Assembly: GCF_004784475.1 (NCBI RefSeq)
Contig: NZ_SRRT01000003.1
Location: 558,001 to 622,000, forward strand
Source of the DNA: Streptomyces bauhiniae
Lineage (GTDB): Bacteria; Actinomycetota; Actinomycetes; Streptomycetales; Streptomycetaceae
Direction of reading: 5' to 3'
DNA: 64,000 bases
Position numbers and translations under genes: made by a program. Below the pieces are notes generated by a model, which had not been told where the DNA came from, made no database searches, and saw only the letters and a list, made by a program, of their open reading frames with translations. Shown here one piece after another: positions 32,507 through 40,791 of this stretch (position 1 is the first letter of the stretch; each line of letters starts with the position of its first letter).

Positions 32507-34123
32507 TCAGATATGGCCCACTCCTGCGCCTGCCTCGGCGTTGACGCCTCGGCGGGTCAAAAGGGCTACCAGGATGGCGACCGCCGCCACGCCTGCCGCT
32601 ACCAGGGACGCCAGGCTCATGCCGGAGATGAAGGTGTCGTGGGCTACGTCGGTGACCTTGGCGATGATGGCCGGGGGCATCTGGTTGGTGACCGGGGCTA
32701 CGCCTACCTGGACGGCCTGGGACGCCTGGTCGAGCTGGGTGGGGGTCAGCGGGGGGAGGCCCGCGCCGGTCCAGTTGCCCGCCAGGTCGCTGTCGACCTT
32801 GGAGGCCATGACGGCGCCGAGTACGGCGGTGCCGAGGCTGCCGCCGATCTGCATGGCCGCCTGCTGGAGACCGCCCGCCACGCCGGAGAGGGCCATCGGG
32901 GCGTTGCCGACGATGACCTCGGTGGCGCCCACCATGACCGGGGCGAGGCCGAGGCCGAGCAGGGCGAACCAGATCGACATGGTCGCGCTGCCGGTGTCCG
33001 CCTTCAGGGTGGACATGCCGTACATGGCGACCGCGGTGAGCGTCATGCCGCCCGCGAGCGGGATGCGCGGGCCCAGCTTGGTGATGGCGAAGCCGGCCAG
33101 CGGGGAGCCGACGATCATCATGCCGGTGAGCGGGAGCAGGTGCAGACCGGCGTCGACCGGGCTGAGTCCGTGCACGTTCTGCAGATAGAAGGTGACGAAG
33201 AACAGGCCGCCCATGAAGGCGATGGCCATCATCACCATCAGCACCACACCGGCCGACAGCGGCACCGAGCGGAACAGGGCGAGCGGGATCAGCGGTTCCG
33301 CGACTCGCGTCTCCCACCAGGCGAAGACCACGAAGAGCAGCGCCGAGGCGCCGATGAAGCCCCAGGTGCGGCCGTCGCCCCAGCCCCAGGTGGGAGCCTT
33401 GATCAGCGCCCAGACCAGGCAGAACATGGCGCCGGACAGCAGCGCGATGCCGAGCAGGTCGAAGGAGCGCGGGGCGTTCTCCGCGCGGTGGTCGAGCAGG
33501 ATCAGCGTGCCGAGCAGCAGGGCGAGCAGGCCGACGGGCACGTTGATGAAGAACACCGACTGCCAGTTGACGTGCTGGACCAGCACACCGCCGAGGATCG
33601 GGCCGCCGGCGGTGGAGGCGCCGATGACCATGCCCCAGATGCCGATCGCCATGTTGAGCTTCTCGGCCGGGAAGGTGGCCCGCAGCAGGCCGAGGGCGGC
33701 CGGCATCAGCAGGGCGCCGAACAGGCCCTGGAGGACCCGGAAGGTGACGACCATCGGGATGCTGTCGGACAGGCCGATGGCGCCGGAGGCCAGCGCGAAG
33801 CCGGTCACGCCGATGAGGAAGGTCTGCCGGTGCCCGAAGCGGTCACCGAGCTTGCCCGCGGTGATCAGGGCGACCGCGAGGGCGAGGAAGTAGGCGTTGG
33901 TGATCCACTGCACGTCGGAGAAGCTCGCGTGCAGGTCCTTGGCGATGGCCGGGTTGGCGATGGCCACGATGGTGCCGTCCAGGGCCACCATCATGACGCC
34001 CACGGCGACGGTGATCAGGGTGAACCAGGGGTGCCCGCGCAGTCCCGAGGAGGGCCGCGGCGACGCATCGGTGGGTGACCCGTCCTCCGGTCCCGTCTTG
34101 TCGATGGTGGTCTGACTAGTCAT
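32507..34123 (-). CDS. DHA2-family (14-TM) drug exporter
   Basis: A 538-residue antiporter of the DHA2 group: TM1 motif LDGTIVAIANPAI, loop motif GKLGDRFGHRQTF, the TM5 antiporter motif in GASTAGGPILGGVL, and 14 predicted helices with a ~35-residue cytoplasmic N-terminus. The periplasmic loop before TM14 is Pro/Gln rich. A -10-like TAGCCT ends seven bases before the ATG, so the transcript may be leaderless. The promoter carries a TetR-type operator, and the divergent TetR gene at 34245 is the obvious repressor. The substrate is unknown. Confidence 0.9.
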   Translation of the reverse strand: MTSQTTIDKTGPEDGSPTDASPRPSSGLRGHPWFTLITVAVGVMMVALDGTIVAIANPAIAKDLHASFSDVQWITNAYFLALAVALITAGKLGDRFGHRQTFLIGVTGFALASGAIGLSDSIPMVVTFRVLQGLFGALLMPAALGLLRATFPAEKLNMAIGIWGMVIGASTAGGPILGGVLVQHVNWQSVFFINVPVGLLALLLGTLILLDHRAENAPRSFDLLGIALLSGAMFCLVWALIKAPTWGWGDGRTWGFIGASALLFVVFAWWETRVAEPLIPLALFRSVPLSAGVVLMVMMAIAFMGGLFFVTFYLQNVHGLSPVDAGLHLLPLTGMMIVGSPLAGFAITKLGPRIPLAGGMTLTAVAMYGMSTLKADTGSATMSIWFALLGLGLAPVMVGATEVIVGNAPMALSGVAGGLQQAAMQIGGSLGTAVLGAVMASKVDSDLAGNWTGAGLPPLTPTQLDQASQAVQVGVAPVTNQMPPAIIAKVTDVAHDTFISGMSLASLVAAGVAAVAILVALLTRRGVNAEAGAGVGHI

Positions 34124-34129
34124 GTAATG

Positions 34130-34184
34130 AGGCTAGTGACAGTCGCTGACAGTTGACAAACGCATTCACAAGTCAGCGGCTGAC
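34130..34184. promoter_or_regulatory. Divergent exporter/tetR promoter with twin operators
   Basis: For the exporter (minus), TTGTCA (34154-34159) and TAGCCT (34130-34135) are 18 bp apart. The spacer contains TGACAGTCGCTGACA (34137-34151). A second box, GTCAGCGGCTGAC, is a perfect palindrome at 34172-34184. Both share the GTCAGCG(A/G)CTG core and are likely TetR operators. Confidence 0.75.
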
Positions 34185-34244
34185 ATATGACCAGGGTTCA
34201 CCCGACCGCATACTCTGATCTGGAAGGACGTACAGGGAGAGGCC

Positions 34245-34871
34245 ATGGAGACGCTGCGCGAGCGCAAGAAGCGGCGTACCCGCGAGGCGCTGGTGCGCGC
34301 CGCCCTCGAACTGTTCACCACCCAGGGGTACGAGCGCACGACCGTCGACGAGATCGCCGAGGCCGTCGACGTCTCGCAGCGCACCTTCTTCCGCTACTTC
34401 GCGGGCAAGGAGGACGCGGCCTTCGCCGTGCAGGAGATGACGGAGGCCCACTTCGTGGCCGCCGTACAGGCCCGGCCGCCGCACGAGCCGCCGATGGAGG
34501 CGCTCCGGCAGGCCATGCTGGAGGGCTGGGACGACATACGGGAGACCGTGGAGTCGGTCGTACCGGTCGAGCTGTACCTGCGGATGTACCGCATGATCGA
34601 GTCCACGCCCGCGCTGCTCGCCGTCCATCTGCGCCGGTCGGCGGCGACCGAGCAGACCATCGCCGGGCTGCTCGCGGAGCGCGAGGGCGTGGACGTGGAC
34701 GCCGACCCCCGGCCGAGGCTCGCGGTGGCGGTGTTCGCCGGGGTGATCCGGGTCACCGAGCGGCAGTGGAGCACCGGGGACGACTTCAGCCTGGCGGCCA
34801 TCCGGTCGCTCACGGCGGCGTACCTCGATCAGGTGGGTCCGGCGCTGACGGGGAACTGGCGCGCGGCCTGA
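34245..34871 (+). CDS. TetR-family repressor
   Basis: A 208-residue regulator. The N-terminal TetR HTH is clear: RTREALVRAALELFTTQGYERTTVDEIA with recognition helix VSQRTFFRYFAGKED (residues ~8-60). The remainder is all-helical, as expected for the ligand-binding domain. GGGAGAG precedes the ATG. It is divergent from the DHA2 exporter, with two operator-like palindromes between, so it very probably represses the exporter and itself until the transported drug binds. Confidence 0.92.
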   Translation: METLRERKKRRTREALVRAALELFTTQGYERTTVDEIAEAVDVSQRTFFRYFAGKEDAAFAVQEMTEAHFVAAVQARPPHEPPMEALRQAMLEGWDDIRETVESVVPVELYLRMYRMIESTPALLAVHLRRSAATEQTIAGLLAEREGVDVDADPRPRLAVAVFAGVIRVTERQWSTGDDFSLAAIRSLTAAYLDQVGPALTGNWRAA

Positions 34872-34997
34872 AATCGTTGGCGGAACGGACGAGATCGTTT
34901 AGAAAGATCGTTCGTGTCCCGGCCTCCGGCACACGAAACGTGATCCCCGCCACTCGATTGACCCGAGACCCTTCCGTTCTCCTAGTGTGTCCTCCCA

Positions 34998-36218
34998 GTG
35001 ACTTCCTTCGGCATTCCCCCTCAGCTCAGCGTATGGCGCACCCTGCTCGCCCTGGCCGTCGTGTTCGTGATGCTCGCGACCACCGGCTGGACGGCCCAGC
35101 ACGCCCACCGTGAGTCGACCGCGCTGCGGTCGTCCCTGGCCGCGTGGGTACGCGACAGCGTGCACGGCAAGCCCCTGCCGGACCCGGCGAAGACCGCCCC
35201 GGCCGGGCTGGCCCGCTTCTTCGGCTCGCTCACCGCCTACGACCGCCACGACCTGGCGAACCGCTACCCGCTGGCGGTGGGCAACATGAACGGCGCTCCC
35301 GTCGGCTTGCGCTACGAGGCCAACCGGGTGGCGCTGGAGCGGGAGCGGGATGTCGAGGCGCGCCGGGTGCACGACAACCGGCTCAGTACCGCCGGCCAGC
35401 AGGACGCGGCCCGCCGGATGCACCGGTACGAGGCGCTGATGCGGCCCGAGCGGCACATCCTCGCCTTCGACCCCGAGGGTTCGGGCCGGATCGCCGAGGT
35501 CTTCGGCGACCTGCGCCGCGCCCAGCGGATCTCCGTGGTGGTACCCGGTGTCGACACCGACCTGCTGACCTTCGAGAAGTCCTACCGCCCCTACAGCGCC
35601 CCGGTCGGCATGGCCAAGTCGCTGTACTCCGCCGAGCGGCAGGCCGCGCCCGCGACCCGTACCGCCGTGATCGCCTGGGCCGACTACACCGCGCCCGCCG
35701 GACTCGGGGTGGACGCGGCGACCGCGATGCGCGCGGTGGACGGCGCCGTGCGGCTGAACGCGCTGCTGCGCGGGCTGCCCGGCCGGGCCGAGGTGTCGAT
35801 GTTCTGCCACAGCTACGGCTCGGTGGTCTGCGGGGTCGCCGCGCCCGGCATGCCCCGCCGGGTCAGCGATATCGCGGTGGCCGCGAGCCCCGGTATGCGG
35901 GTGGCCAGCGCCGCGCACCTGAACCGCACCGCGCGGGTGTGGGCGATGCGGGACGCCACCGACTGGGTGCAGGACGTGCCGTACCTGGAGGTCGGCGGGC
36001 TCGGGCACGGTGCCGACCCGGTGTCCCGCGGGTTCGGCGCGCGGGTGCTGTCCTCGCGCGACGCGCAGGGGCACGCCGGTTATTTCCAGCCGGGCACGGA
36101 CAGCCTGCGCAACCTCGCCGAGGTCGGCGTGGGGGCGTACGGCTCGGTGACGTGCGCCCGCGCGGACGAGGCGTGCCGGGCGGACGTGCCGGACGCGCCC
36201 GCCGCGGGACGCGCGTAG
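34998..36218 (+). CDS. DUF1023-type alpha/beta hydrolase, membrane-anchored
   Basis: A 406-residue protein. One N-terminal helix (residues ~13-31) serves as signal anchor. The C-terminal half is an alpha/beta hydrolase of the DUF1023 group: ISVVVPGVDTDL, AVIAWADYTAPAG, and the nucleophile elbow FCHSYGSVVCG with Ser272. VAASPGMRV and the late histidine in HAGYF complete the pattern. The start is GTG 34998, with no Shine-Dalgarno; TTGACC (34958) and TAGTGT (34983) place the transcript start at the GTG, so leaderless expression is likely. The substrate is unknown. Confidence 0.83.
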   Translation: MTSFGIPPQLSVWRTLLALAVVFVMLATTGWTAQHAHRESTALRSSLAAWVRDSVHGKPLPDPAKTAPAGLARFFGSLTAYDRHDLANRYPLAVGNMNGAPVGLRYEANRVALERERDVEARRVHDNRLSTAGQQDAARRMHRYEALMRPERHILAFDPEGSGRIAEVFGDLRRAQRISVVVPGVDTDLLTFEKSYRPYSAPVGMAKSLYSAERQAAPATRTAVIAWADYTAPAGLGVDAATAMRAVDGAVRLNALLRGLPGRAEVSMFCHSYGSVVCGVAAPGMPRRVSDIAVAASPGMRVASAAHLNRTARVWAMRDATDWVQDVPYLEVGGLGHGADPVSRGFGARVLSSRDAQGHAGYFQPGTDSLRNLAEVGVGAYGSVTCARADEACRADVPDAPAAGRA

Positions 36219-36284
36219 AAACAGCAGGAAGTGCGGTCCGCGCGGGTGGCGACGGAGGGACAAGTGCCGCATACGATGAGCCGC

Positions 36285-37136
36285 ATGGGTGACGTACTGG
36301 CGGGTTTTCATGCCGTCTGGGAGTTCGACTCAGACTCCGTGCTCATCCGGTACGAACGGGGGATACGCACACCGAAACTCTTCCAGGCGCTCGGTGAACG
36401 GCGGGTGCCGCTCGCCGCGCTGGAGGGCGTGAGCCTGGCCGAGGGCAAGCGGGGCACGGTGGTGCTGCGCCTTCAGCCGCGCGCCGGAGCCGACCCACTG
36501 CTGGAGGCGGCGGCCGGCCAGCTTCCCGAGGGCCTGGACCCGTACCGGCTGGTGCTGCCGGCCGACCGGGAGGTGCTGGCCGAGTACTACGCCGACGAGC
36601 TGAAGGCCGCGCTGACCGGGTCCGGTCCCGCAGACCGGTATCTCATCGGCGCCCCCGAGGCACCGCTCCGCTTCAAGGCGTACGACGGGAAGGCGTCCTT
36701 CGACGGGACGTCGGTGCGTTTCCGCTGGTCGTGGACGGGGGCGTCGTCGGCTAAGTGGAAGGCGGGCGACCAGAGGTTCGCGGTCGCGGACCTCGGCGGG
36801 GTGGAGTGGCGCTCACCGGAGGCGTTCGAGGGGTATCTGCGGCTGCTGCCGAACGACCCCGCCGGCGCCGATCCGGTGCCCCCGGACCAGGACGCGGCGA
36901 CCGTGGTCTTCGGGCTCGGCTACGGGCCGGTGCACGAGTCGCTGCCGTTCGCGGCGGCCGTCCTCGCGGCGGTACGGACTCGGGGTGCCGTACCCGCGAT
37001 CCCGGCCGCCGCGCCCCGGCGGGACCCGGCCGACATCGCGGAGCGCATCCGCCACCTGGGCGAGCTGCACCAGGCCGGTCTGGTGACCGACGAGGAGTTC
37101 TCCGCGAAGAAGGCCGAGCTGCTGGCGGAGTTGTGA
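36285..37136 (+). CDS. DUF4429 protein with C-terminal SHOCT domain
   Basis: A 283-residue protein with two related DUF4429 (PH-like) halves: GFHAVWEFDSDSVLIRYERG and later FKAYDGKASFDGTSVRFRW. The C-terminus is a short SHOCT helix pair (ERIRHLGELHQAGLVTDEEF, then a lysine-rich end), usually an oligomerisation module. Start choice is open: ATG 36285 with TACGAT placed for leaderless initiation, ATG 36276, or GTG 36264 four bases after GGAGGG. The function is unknown. Convergent with the aldo/keto reductase. Confidence 0.82.
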   Translation: MGDVLAGFHAVWEFDSDSVLIRYERGIRTPKLFQALGERRVPLAALEGVSLAEGKRGTVVLRLQPRAGADPLLEAAAGQLPEGLDPYRLVLPADREVLAEYYADELKAALTGSGPADRYLIGAPEAPLRFKAYDGKASFDGTSVRFRWSWTGASSAKWKAGDQRFAVADLGGVEWRSPEAFEGYLRLLPNDPAGADPVPPDQDAATVVFGLGYGPVHESLPFAAAVLAAVRTRGAVPAIPAAAPRRDPADIAERIRHLGELHQAGLVTDEEFSAKKAELLAEL

Positions 37137-38156
37137 CTACTGCTCCCGGCCCGCCGAGGTGAACGTCATGTCGGCGTACCGGTCGCCCGCGACGTGCGCG
37201 GCGATCGGCTCCAGCAGGGCCAGCTCCTCCTCGGTGAGGACGAGGTGGGCGGCACCGGCGTTCTCGGTGACCCGCTCGGCCTTGCGGGTGCCCGGGATCG
37301 GGACGACCGCGAGGCCGTACACCGCCGCCCGCTGGTGCACCCAGGCCAGCGCGACCTGGCCGAGGGTCGCGCCGTGTGCCTCGGCGACCCGGCCCACCGG
37401 CTCCAGCAGGGCCGCGTTGGCGGTCGCGTTGTCGCCGGTGAAGCGGGGCTGGGAGCGGCGGACGTCGCCGTCGGTCAGCTCCTTGGCGGCGTCCGTGAAG
37501 GCGCCGGTGAGGAAGCCCCGGCCCAGCGGGGAGTAGGGCACCAGGCCGACGCCCAGTTCGCGGGCGGCCGGAACGACCCGCTCCTCGATGTCCCGGCTGA
37601 ACAGGGACCACTCGGACTGCACGGCGGCGATGGGGTGGACGGCGTGCGCGGTGCGCAGTTCGTCCGCGGTGACCTCGCTCAGCCCCAGGTGCTTGACCTT
37701 GCCCTCGCGCACCAGGTCGGCCATGACGCCGACGGTCTCCTCGATGGGCACGTTCACATCGCGGCGGTGCATGTAATAGAGGTCGATCACATCGACGTCG
37801 AGCCGCTTGAGGCTGTCTTCCACGGCCTGGCGGATGTAGGGGGCGTCGTTGCGGATGATCCGCTTGCTCGGGTCGTCCGGCGGGATGGACAGGGCGAACT
37901 TGGTGGCGATCACCACCTCGTCGCGGTGGGCCTTGAAGAAGGGGGCGAGGAAGCGCTCATTCTCCCCGGCGCCGTAGGCGTCCGCCGTGTCGTACAGGGT
38001 CACGCCCAGGTCGAAGGCACGCTCCAGTGCGGCCCGCGACTGCTCGGCGTCGGCCGGGCCGTAGGCGAAGTTCATGCCCATGCAGCCGAGGCCCTGGACG
38101 CTGGTCTCCGGGCCGGTCTCGCCGAGGCGTACGGCCGGCATCGTGCGGTCGGTCAT
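37137..38156 (-). CDS. Aldo/keto reductase
   Basis: A 339-residue NADPH-dependent reductase of the YajO/YakC-like AKR group. The catalytic tetrad is visible: Asp and Tyr in YDTADAYGAGENE, Lys in VIATKFAL and His in YYMHRRD. VQSEWSLFSRD and VPYSPLGRGFLTG follow, and PIPGTRK binds the cofactor phosphate. The ATG overlaps the stop of the upstream MerR gene (ATGA, 38153-38156). The regulator therefore probably controls the reductase directly, in response to the aldehyde or a redox signal. Confidence 0.93.
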   Translation of the reverse strand: MTDRTMPAVRLGETGPETSVQGLGCMGMNFAYGPADAEQSRAALERAFDLGVTLYDTADAYGAGENERFLAPFFKAHRDEVVIATKFALSIPPDDPSKRIIRNDAPYIRQAVEDSLKRLDVDVIDLYYMHRRDVNVPIEETVGVMADLVREGKVKHLGLSEVTADELRTAHAVHPIAAVQSEWSLFSRDIEERVVPAARELGVGLVPYSPLGRGFLTGAFTDAAKELTDGDVRRSQPRFTGDNATANAALLEPVGRVAEAHGATLGQVALAWVHQRAAVYGLAVVPIPGTRKAERVTENAGAAHLVLTEEELALLEPIAAHVAGDRYADMTFTSAGREQ

Positions 38157-38608
38157 CGGGTGGTCCCCTCCGTGGCGTAAAAACCGATCTTCAGGTCGAG
38201 CACGGCGAGCGTGTCGCGCAGCTCGTCGATGCGGGCGAGCACGTCCCGGCGGGTGGACTCCAGCAGCTCCCGCCGCTCGTGGTAGGTGCTCTCCCCCTGC
38301 CGCACCAGCTCGGCGTACCGGACCATGTCGGCGACCGGCATGCCGGTGAGCCGCAGCTTGGTGACGAAGACCAGCCAGTCCAGGTCGCGGTTGGTGTAGC
38401 GGCGCTGGCCGGTGTGCGAGCGGTCGACGTGCGGCATCAGACCGATCCGCTCGTACCAGCGCAGGGTGTGCGCGGTCAGCCCGGTGAAGGCGACGACCTC
38501 ACTGATCGTGTACCGGTCCTGCCCGTCGGGCCGGGGATGGCGCGGCGGAGGACCGGCACAGATGTCCTGGCCGGCCGCCACCCCTTGCGTGGTCTGCATC
38601 ACCGTCAT
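38153..38608 (-). CDS. MerR-family transcriptional regulator
   Basis: A 151-residue regulator. The MerR HTH begins YTISEVVAFTGLTAHTLRWYERIGLM, with the wing TGQRRYTNRDLDWLVFV, and is followed by a dimerising coiled coil. There are no cysteines for metal binding in the C-terminus, so it is of the organic-ligand or aldehyde type. The start at ATG 38608 coincides with the expected transcript start (leaderless); ATG 38599 with GAGGG upstream is an alternative. Coupled to the aldo/keto reductase and preceded by a classic MerR operator. Confidence 0.9.
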   Translation of the reverse strand: MTVMQTTQGVAAGQDICAGPPPRHPRPDGQDRYTISEVVAFTGLTAHTLRWYERIGLMPHVDRSHTGQRRYTNRDLDWLVFVTKLRLTGMPVADMVRYAELVRQGESTYHERRELLESTRRDVLARIDELRDTLAVLDLKIGFYATEGTTR

Positions 38609-38615
38609 GCCCTCA

Positions 38616-38646
38616 ACGCTATGACCTTCGAGCGCACTCCAAGCAA
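38616..38646 (-). promoter_or_regulatory. MerR-type promoter with 19-bp spacer and dyad operator
   Basis: Reading minus, TTGCTT (38641-38646) and TAGCGT (38616-38621) are separated by 19 bp, the over-long spacer typical of MerR-activated promoters. The dyad CTTGGAGTGCGCTCGAAG (38626-38643) pairs at 7 of 9 positions and lies across the spacer. Confidence 0.82.
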
Positions 38647-38705
38647 GCGGTATCCGGCAGAAATGACCAGGACGAGAGACAGGACCGGACGCTAGCGTGC
38701 CGCGC

Positions 38706-39176
38706 ATGAGCCTCGTACGCCGGGCCCTGCCCGAGGACGCGCCGGAAGTGCTGCGCCTGCGCCAGGTGATGCTCGACTCCGTCTCCGGGGGCGGTGACGC
38801 CGGGACCTGGCACGCGGAGTCCCTGCCGGCCCTGCGCGCCCGGCTGGCCGACCCGGACGGCACCTTCGCCGCCTTCGTGGTGGACCACCCGGAGCGGCCG
38901 GGGGCGCTGGCCGCGCTCGCGGTGGGGACCGCCGAGTACCGGATCGGGCGCGAGTCCAATCCGCGGGGCGTGGTCGGCTTCGTGTTCAGCGTCGCCACCG
39001 ATCCCGGTACCCGGCGCCGGGGGTACGCCCGTGCGTGCATGGACGGGTTGCTGGGCTGGTTCCGCGAGCGGGGTGCCCGGCAGATCCAGCTCACCGCCTC
39101 CGCCGACGCCCGCCCGCTGTACGAGGCGCTGGGGTTCAAGCCCAAGCCCGACCCCTTGATGGAGCTGCGGCTGTGA
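38706..39176 (+). CDS. GNAT-family N-acetyltransferase
   Basis: A 156-residue acetyltransferase: VRRALPEDAPEVLRLRQVM start, GFVFSVATDPGTRRRGYAR with the acetyl-CoA loop (R-R-x-G-Y-A), and ARPLYEALGFKP closing the fold. TAGCGT (38693-38698) ends eight bases before the ATG and no Shine-Dalgarno is present, so initiation may be leaderless. An in-frame GTG at 38697 is less likely. It is divergent from the MerR operon and 19 bp before the serine hydrolase gene. The substrate is unknown. Confidence 0.85.
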   Translation: MSLVRRALPEDAPEVLRLRQVMLDSVSGGGDAGTWHAESLPALRARLADPDGTFAAFVVDHPERPGALAALAVGTAEYRIGRESNPRGVVGFVFSVATDPGTRRRGYARACMDGLLGWFRERGARQIQLTASADARPLYEALGFKPKPDPLMELRL

Positions 39177-39195
39177 GGCGCATAGGGTCGCCGGT

Positions 39196-40017
39196 ATGTC
39201 GTTGCAGAGCCTGGTGTTGATCGAGAACTGGCCCGTCCCCACCGCCGCCGCGGGGGTTGTGCGGGCCGACGGGACCGTGGTGGGCACGCACGGTCCGGTG
39301 GACCACCGCTTTCCGCTGGCCTCGGTGACCAAGCCGCTGGCCGCCTACGCGGCGCTGGTCGCGTACGAGGAGGGGGCCGTCGAGCTGGACGAGCCCGCCG
39401 GGCCGCCCGGGGCCACGGTCCGCCATCTGCTGGCGCACACTTCCGGGCTGGCTTTCGACGAGCACCGCACGATGTCCGCGCCCGGCGAGCGGCGGCTGTA
39501 CTCCAACGCCGGGTTCGAGCAGCTCGGCGACCACGTCGCCAAGGCCACCGACATCCCCTTCGCCGAGTATCTGCGCCAGGCGGTGCTGGAGCCGCTGGGC
39601 ATGACCTCGACCTCGCTGGAGGGCTCGCCCGCCAAGGACGGCGTCTCCACGGTGGCGGACCTGCTGCGCTTCGCGGCCGAACTCCAGGCACCGCGCCTGC
39701 TGGACCCCAGGACGGTCGCGGAGGCGATGACCGTGCAGTACCCGGGTACCAAGGGCGTACTACCGGGATACGGCCACCAGAACCCCAACGACTGGGGCCT
39801 CGGCTTCGAGATCCGGGGCGCCAAGTCCCCGCACTGGACCGGGAGTTCCTCCTCCCCGCGCACTTTCGGCCACTTCGGCCAGTCCGGCACCTTCCTGTGG
39901 ACCGACCCGGACGCCCAGGTCGCCGCCGTCGCCCTGACCGACCGCGCCTTCGGGCCCTGGGCCATCGAGGCGTGGCCGGTGTTCACGGACGCGGTGCTGG
40001 CGGAGGTCCGGGGCTGA
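39196..40017 (+). CDS. Serine hydrolase of the beta-lactamase/class C superfamily
   Basis: A 273-residue protein with the three motifs of serine beta-lactamases and DD-peptidases: SVTK (Ser43, Lys46), YSN (Tyr102, Asn104) and HFGQSG in place of the K-T-G triad. No signal peptide is visible, so it is probably a cytoplasmic esterase or amidase. TAGGGT ends seven bases before the ATG and there is no ribosome site, suggesting a leaderless mRNA. It is convergent with the pirin gene, with a 3-bp gap. Confidence 0.88.
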   Translation: MSLQSLVLIENWPVPTAAAGVVRADGTVVGTHGPVDHRFPLASVTKPLAAYAALVAYEEGAVELDEPAGPPGATVRHLLAHTSGLAFDEHRTMSAPGERRLYSNAGFEQLGDHVAKATDIPFAEYLRQAVLEPLGMTSTSLEGSPAKDGVSTVADLLRFAAELQAPRLLDPRTVAEAMTVQYPGTKGVLPGYGHQNPNDWGLGFEIRGAKSPHWTGSSSSPRTFGHFGQSGTFLWTDPDAQVAAVALTDRAFGPWAIEAWPVFTDAVLAEVRG

Positions 40018-40020
40018 CCC

Positions 40021-40674
40021 CTAGGGGCCCATCTCCCACACCAGCAGCTCCGCCGCCGTCACCCCCACCGCCGCGAGCCCCTCGGCGCCGGTGATCCGGG
40101 CCGAGTCGCCGGGGCCCAGCGTCTCCCCCGCGAGGCCCACCTCGCCGCGCACCACATGGACGTAGAGGTGCGCGGCGTCCGGCACCGCCGTCCGCTCCCC
40201 CGCCGCCAGCCGCCGCACATGCAGCATCGCGCCGGCGCCGGGCAGCGCGTACGGCGTGGAGTCGGCGATGCCCGGCACCACCTCGTACGACGGCTCCCCG
40301 CCGGGCTTCAGCGGGGCCAGCCACATCTGGACGAAGGTCAGCGGGACCGTGCCGTCGTTGCGCTCGACGTGCCGGACGCCCGCGGCCGCGCTGAGGTGCT
40401 GTACGTCACCGGGGCGGACCACGCTCTCGTGGCCGGCCGAGTCCCGGTGGGTCAGCTCGCCCTCGACGACCCAGGTGACGATCTCGGTGTGACTGTGCGG
40501 GTGCTCGTCGAACCCGGCGCCGGGCGCGAGCCGTTCCTCGTTGCAGGCGATCACCGCGCCGAAGCGCAGGTTCGCGGGGTCGTAGTGCGGCCCGAAGGAC
40601 AGGGCGTGCCGGGAGTCGATGCCCGCCTCCGGGTCTCCTCCGTGGTAACGCTCAGCGGCGCGCCGTACCTCCAT
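40021..40674 (-). CDS. Pirin-family protein
   Basis: A 217-residue bicupin. The iron-binding motif is well preserved in FDEHPHSHTEIVTWVVEGE (His-x-His and the later Glu), followed by GDVQHLSAAAGVRHVE with the fourth ligand region. The second cupin is degenerate. Bacterial pirins show quercetinase activity or modulate pyruvate dehydrogenase and redox metabolism; aceE is 8 kb away, but no direct link is shown. TACCGT lies just before a GTG-ATG start, again with no clear ribosome site. Confidence 0.9.
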   Translation of the reverse strand: MEVRRAAERYHGGDPEAGIDSRHALSFGPHYDPANLRFGAVIACNEERLAPGAGFDEHPHSHTEIVTWVVEGELTHRDSAGHESVVRPGDVQHLSAAAGVRHVERNDGTVPLTFVQMWLAPLKPGGEPSYEVVPGIADSTPYALPGAGAMLHVRRLAAGERTAVPDAAHLYVHVVRGEVGLAGETLGPGDSARITGAEGLAAVGVTAAELLVWEMGP

Positions 40675-40791
40675 CACGCCCCCACGGTAGTGCGCGCGGC
40701 GCCCGTGCCGCAGGCATGTACCGGCCGGTGCGGAAGAGCGAGACGGACCCGGCGGCACATGCGCGCGTCCCGATAAGGCAGTCTTGTCCAC

